Shown here piece after piece: positions 6,464-9,532 of a DNA stretch of 9,532 nt. Below the pieces are notes generated by a model, which saw only the letters and a program-made list of their open reading frames with translations, ran no database searches and was not told where the DNA came from. A program made the translations under genes and the position numbers. Source of the DNA: Candidatus Altarchaeota archaeon. Lineage in GTDB: Archaea > Altiarchaeota > Altiarchaeia > IMC4 > SCGC-AAA252-I15. The stretch spans positions 1 through 9,532 of the forward strand of contig JAPKXP010000076.1 of NCBI GenBank assembly GCA_026394745.1, written 5' to 3'. The first letter of the stretch is position 1. Every line of letters begins with the position of its first letter.

Positions 6464-8737
6464 ATGTCCCGCGTGAAGGAAATACTAGCTGCGTTTTCAA
6501 TAATTGCGTGCCTCATATCCTATGTTTCGGCTCAGAACTCCTCCCCGCTCCTGTCGCTTCCTTCAGCAGGCAAGATGACCAGCGAAGTGCAGGCGCTGGT
6601 TGCTGAAGGCGATTACGTCCCAGTAATCATTCTACTCCGCGACGACCCGGAAGTCAGCGTTCAAGGACTCGACGCTTTTGAACGGCAGTCTGTCCTCAAC
6701 GAATCCTATTCCGCAATCCAAGACCGGGTTTTAAACGACCTTTCGTCTGCTGGAGTCGGCGGGAGCGACTTCCAGCTGAAGTACCGTTTCGAGATTGTGA
6801 ACGCCATGGCCGCGAACGTGTCCCTCAAGGCTCTAGAGCAGCTCGTTCAGAATCCGGACGTACTCCTGGTCGAGTACGACCACCCAGCGCAGCCGATACT
6901 GACCCAGAGCGTACCCCTCGTGAACGCGACCCTAGCCTGGAACACCTACTACCTTGGCAGAAACTTCACAGGCAAAGGCGAGACAATATGCGTTCTCGAC
7001 ACCGGAGTAAACTACAACCACACCGACCTCGGCGGGCCAGGCTTCCCGAACAGTAAAATCGTCGGCGGATACGACTACTCGCACAGCGACTCCGACCCCT
7101 GGGACCAGGCCGAATCCGGCCAGGGGCACGGCACCCACTGCGCAGGCATCGCGGCAGCCAACGGAGGCCTAAAAGGAGTAGCCCCTGACGCCAGGATTGC
7201 CGCAGTCAAGGTCCTGCCTGGAACGGAATCAACAATAGTCTCCGGCATACAATGGTGCACCACAAACAGGGTCCAATACAACATCTCGGTAATCACCCTG
7301 AGCCTCGCGATGATTTACCTTAACGGCTCTTCAATATTATACTCCAGCTACTGCGACAGCTCGTACTCCACGATGGCGAGCGCGATAAACGCGGCCGTGG
7401 GCGCGGGCATGTTCGTTTCCGTGGCGTCAGGCAACGACGGCAGCACCACAGGGATATCCTCACCAGCCTGCATAAGAAACTCCACGTCAGTCGGCGCAGT
7501 CTACGACGCCAACTTCGGATACCTATGCTGGGGCGGCGGCTCCTGTCCGGGCGGCGACACATGCGATGACAACACAACGTTCGCAGACAAAGTAATCTGC
7601 ATCTCCAACCGCAACTCACTACTCAAACTATGGGCTCCGGGATACAGCATAAACTCGACCTACGCCCCGAACTCGAACTCCTACGAAGTATTGGGCGGAA
7701 CCTCGATGGCAGCGCCCCACGTAGCCGGCGCCGCCGCAGTAATCTTCCAGTTCTGGAAGGACCGCACCGGAACCCGGCTCTCGCCGTACACCGTCCAGGA
7801 GGCGCTCGTCAACTCCGGCAAAAACATCACCCGCGACGTGACGAAGCCGAGGATTGACGTATACGCAGCAATAATGTACCTCAACAACACGGCACCCCAG
7901 CTCAGCCATCTGGCCGTTACTCCGTCCTCAGCTCCGAATGGAACTACGTTCTACTTCAACGCCACCTACACGGACTTGGAGAACAATACTGCCGAGTTCG
8001 TGAACATGACAATCGACGGCGTGCTGTATCCTATGCTGGAATTCAACTCGTCGGACAGGAACGTGTTGGACGGCAAAATGTATTACTACCAGAAGGCGCT
8101 GAACAATATCGGCTCGCACAGCTTCAACGTGACGGCTTCCGATGGACTGCTCCTGAACTACTCTGCCACAACCAACCAGCCTAACACGACGTGTTCCGCC
8201 ACCCCCGTACTGAGTTCCGCTAACGTCGTCTCGTGGATTGGCGACATCGGCGCGCTATTCAACTACACCATCGTCTACACTGACCAGTGCAACAACTCCG
8301 CATCCTACGTGAATCTTACAGTCGACGGCTCCACCTACGGAATGAGCGAGACCGACGCATCAGACACTTCAACCAGCGACGGCAAGACTTACTACCGCGA
8401 AGTCACCATCACTTCAGGCGGCTTAAAGAGGACCCTATTCAACGCGAAAAGCAGCGCAGGCGCGCAAGCATCTCAATTAACCTACGTCGGGCCTGCAGTA
8501 AAAGGCAGCGCGTCCTGCACCGGCGACAGCCCGCCGGCATCAGGCTTCTGGAGCATAATATTGGACACCAACTGCAGCAACAGCCACTTCCTGGCGTCCG
8601 ACTCCGGCGGCTTGAACATAACCTCCGACAGAACCTTAAAGCTCACCGGCTCGACAGTGTTCGTTAACAACACGCTACTCAGAGTTGACGGATTCCTCGT
8701 CGAAGAGGACGGCGAACTGGCGTTTATTTTTACTTGA
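6464..8737 (+). CDS. Secreted subtilisin-like S8 serine protease with two Ig-like repeats and a shared C-terminal module
   Basis: A 757-residue secreted serine protease precursor. I chose ATG 6464 over an in-frame TTG at 6443 because it puts a compact signal peptide (1-23, ending YVSA before Gln24) at the N-terminus. Residues about 51-140 form an I9-type inhibitor propeptide starting YVPVIILL. The catalytic domain (about 148-460) has Asp179 in VLDTGV, His222 in GHGTHCAG, oxyanion Asn324 in ASGND and Ser414 in GTSMAAPHVAG, all intact. The cysteine-rich insert around 355-385 (WGGGSCPGGDTC) suggests disulfide stabilisation. Residues 474-576 and 577-684 are two homologous Ig-like domains. Residues 685-757 are the module shared with the M4 peptidase and the next gene, ending in IFT. 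There are 27 N-x-S/T sequons, a very high density for an exported glycoprotein. No transmembrane tail or PGF-type sorting signal follows. Its stop overlaps the next start as TGATG. Confidence 0.95.
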   Translation: MSRVKEILAAFSIIACLISYVSAQNSSPLLSLPSAGKMTSEVQALVAEGDYVPVIILLRDDPEVSVQGLDAFERQSVLNESYSAIQDRVLNDLSSAGVGGSDFQLKYRFEIVNAMAANVSLKALEQLVQNPDVLLVEYDHPAQPILTQSVPLVNATLAWNTYYLGRNFTGKGETICVLDTGVNYNHTDLGGPGFPNSKIVGGYDYSHSDSDPWDQAESGQGHGTHCAGIAAANGGLKGVAPDARIAAVKVLPGTESTIVSGIQWCTTNRVQYNISVITLSLAMIYLNGSSILYSSYCDSSYSTMASAINAAVGAGMFVSVASGNDGSTTGISSPACIRNSTSVGAVYDANFGYLCWGGGSCPGGDTCDDNTTFADKVICISNRNSLLKLWAPGYSINSTYAPNSNSYEVLGGTSMAAPHVAGAAAVIFQFWKDRTGTRLSPYTVQEALVNSGKNITRDVTKPRIDVYAAIMYLNNTAPQLSHLAVTPSSAPNGTTFYFNATYTDLENNTAEFVNMTIDGVLYPMLEFNSSDRNVLDGKMYYYQKALNNIGSHSFNVTASDGLLLNYSATTNQPNTTCSATPVLSSANVVSWIGDIGALFNYTIVYTDQCNNSASYVNLTVDGSTYGMSETDASDTSTSDGKTYYREVTITSGGLKRTLFNAKSSAGAQASQLTYVGPAVKGSASCTGDSPPASGFWSIILDTNCSNSHFLASDSGGLNITSDRTLKLTGSTVFVNNTLLRVDGFLVEEDGELAFIFT
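7883..8515 (+). repeat. Tandem Ig-like domain pair in the S8 protease
   Basis: Two domains of about 103-108 residues (474-576 and 577-684) share the pattern [FY]VN[ML]T[IV]DG-x3-Y-x-M-x-E, followed by SD and DGK-x-YY. The matching patches start at Phe512 and Tyr615, 103 residues apart. This is an internal duplication. The DNA copies have diverged well beyond exact-repeat level, so it is old. Such domains usually act as spacers or bind surfaces. Confidence 0.8.
8516..8734 (+). repeat. Shared secreted module, copy 2 (C-terminus of S8 protease)
   Basis: This encodes residues 685-757 of the S8 protease, 73 residues from Cys685 to the last residue. Over the first 55 residues it matches copy 3 at 38 positions by hand count, including the block SGFWSIILDTNCSN. 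Sequons are NCS, NIT and NNT. The protein ends directly after the module. Confidence 0.9.
8546..8581 (+). repeat. 36-base near-identical direct repeat (partner at 8866-8901)
   Basis: The 36 bases here and those at 8866-8901 differ at two positions by hand count. Both encode the FWSIILDTNCSN core of the shared module. Flanking module DNA is clearly more diverged. Confidence 0.85.
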
Positions 8738-9532
8738 TGCGTTCAATAACTGATATGAAATACGTTAAGGTTGCGGCAGCAGCCGTCTTTTTGACTGTCC
8801 TAGTTTTCGTTTCTTCAGCCTACCTTAATGGTATGTGTACTGGCAGCGAGCCTTCAGGCTCAGGATTCTGGAGCATAATCCTGGACACCAACTGCAGCAA
8901 CGCCGAATTCCAGGCTTCAGACTACGGCGGCGTGAACCTGACTTCAGGCAACACCCTCACGCTTACCGGAGTACGGGTTTCCGTAAACAATACTTTATTC
9001 ATCGTGGGAGTGGACTCCCGCATAGTCTTCAACGACTCCGAGGTGTCGTTCACATACAACCCGGAGAACTTTACCCTAATCATTCTTCCCGACACCCAGA
9101 TGTATTCCCAGGACTATCCCAATATCTTCACGAACCAGACCCGGTGGATTGCAAGCCAGGTTAACGCGAGAAACATCGTTTTCGTCGCCGGCGAAGGCGA
9201 CATAGCCAACACTCAAGCCACCTGGCAATACCAGAACGCGAACAACAGTCTGAGCGTCCTTGACGGAGTCGTGCCTTACGCAGTACTGCCCGGAAACCAC
9301 GATTACAACGACGGCGGCGTCAACTACAACCTATTCTTCAACGCCTCAAGGTATTCAGGCTACGGCTGGTACGGCGGAAACTACATGGGCTACAACAACA
9401 GCTACCACTTCTTCTCAGCGGGCGGGAGCGACTACATGCTCATGAGCCTCGGATTCTGCCCGAACGCAAGCGTCGTAAGCTGGGCAAACCAGACTCTAAG
9501 GAACTACTCCGAGAGGAAGGCGATTATAGTAA
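8737..9532 (+). CDS. Secreted calcineurin-like metallophosphoesterase with N-terminal shared module (partial)
   Basis: The frame is open to the window end, giving 265 residues so far. ATG 8737 overlaps the S8 stop (TGATG); an in-frame ATG at 8755 (MKYVKVAAAAVFL) gives a more typical signal peptide and is a real alternative. Numbering here uses 8737. The signal peptide ends near residue 28; the shared module occupies about 34-106; a metallophosphoesterase domain follows. Its metal motifs are PDTQ (Asp119; Gln replaces the usual His of D-x-H, as in the secreted PDTQ-type branch), GDIAN (Asp155) and GNHD (186-189). The remaining His motifs should lie beyond the window; the visible end, ERKAIIV, is where the strand before the next His normally falls. 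There are 12 sequons in 265 residues. The substrate is unknown; phosphomonoesters, diesters or nucleotides are all possible. Last visible gene of the exported run. Confidence 0.9.
   Translation, partial: MRSITDMKYVKVAAAAVFLTVLVFVSSAYLNGMCTGSEPSGSGFWSIILDTNCSNAEFQASDYGGVNLTSGNTLTLTGVRVSVNNTLFIVGVDSRIVFNDSEVSFTYNPENFTLIILPDTQMYSQDYPNIFTNQTRWIASQVNARNIVFVAGEGDIANTQATWQYQNANNSLSVLDGVVPYAVLPGNHDYNDGGVNYNLFFNASRYSGYGWYGGNYMGYNNSYHFFSAGGSDYMLMSLGFCPNASVVSWANQTLRNYSERKAIIV
8836..9054 (+). repeat. Shared secreted module, copy 3 (N-terminus of metallophosphoesterase)
   Basis: This encodes residues 34-106 of the phosphoesterase, beginning at Cys34 just after the signal peptide and ending with SFT. It aligns with the C-terminal module of the preceding protease, with the opening cysteine codons exactly 320 bases apart. 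Sequons NCS, NLT and NNT match those of copy 2. Confidence 0.9.

Noticed and set aside
7320..7909. Open minus-strand frames opposite the S8 gene, one of them very rich in Arg and Cys
   Set aside because: They lie wholly within a strongly supported protease coding region, including its catalytic domain, and their odd composition is that of an antisense shadow.
8690..8737. Possible C-terminal sorting signal (transmembrane tail or PGF-type) on the S8 protease
   Set aside because: The last residues are acidic and mixed (VEEDGELAFIFT) without a membrane segment or basic tail; the M4 C-terminus lacks one too.

Overview
The window looks archaeal, probably from an uncultivated lineage; a DPANN-type genome is my guess, but nothing here settles the phylum. 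The evidence is an STT3/AglB-like oligosaccharyltransferase next to a GT4 glycosyltransferase, secreted proteins dense in N-x-S/T sequons, gene starts mostly without a clear Shine-Dalgarno sequence, and T-rich gene ends. No RNA gene, insertion sequence or CRISPR array is visible. Coding density is very high and no gene-free stretch exceeds about 40 bases.

Layout. Bases 1-201 hold the tail of an unidentified plus-strand protein with five cysteines. A minus-strand pair converges on it: a divergent STT3/AglB-like membrane protein (3542 to 1332) followed after 4 bases by a GT4 glycosyltransferase (1327 to 215). Only 31 bases separate this pair from a divergent plus-strand run of four exported proteins. 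These are a thermolysin-like M4 metallopeptidase (3574-6063), a small anchored Thr-rich/Cys-rich protein (6060-6425), a subtilisin-like S8 protease (6464-8737) and a calcineurin-like metallophosphoesterase cut off by the window end (8737-9532). Two of the three junctions in the run overlap (ATGA, TGATG).

How the genes may work together. The plus-strand run is a secreted hydrolase cluster: two proteases of unrelated classes, both with propeptides and complete catalytic residues, plus a phosphoesterase and a small disulfide-rich surface protein. The minus-strand pair could build and transfer the glycan that decorates them. I count 13, 27 and 12 sequons in the M4, S8 and partial phosphoesterase products, against none in the GT4.

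Most notable observation: the M4 protease, the S8 protease and the phosphoesterase, which are enzymatically unrelated, share one module of about 73 residues. It forms the extreme C-terminus of both proteases, each ending in Phe-Thr, and lies directly after the signal peptide of the phosphoesterase. It carries two conserved sequons (NC[ST] and VNNT). I do not recognise it as a named domain; it could be a common anchoring, assembly or glycosylation unit.
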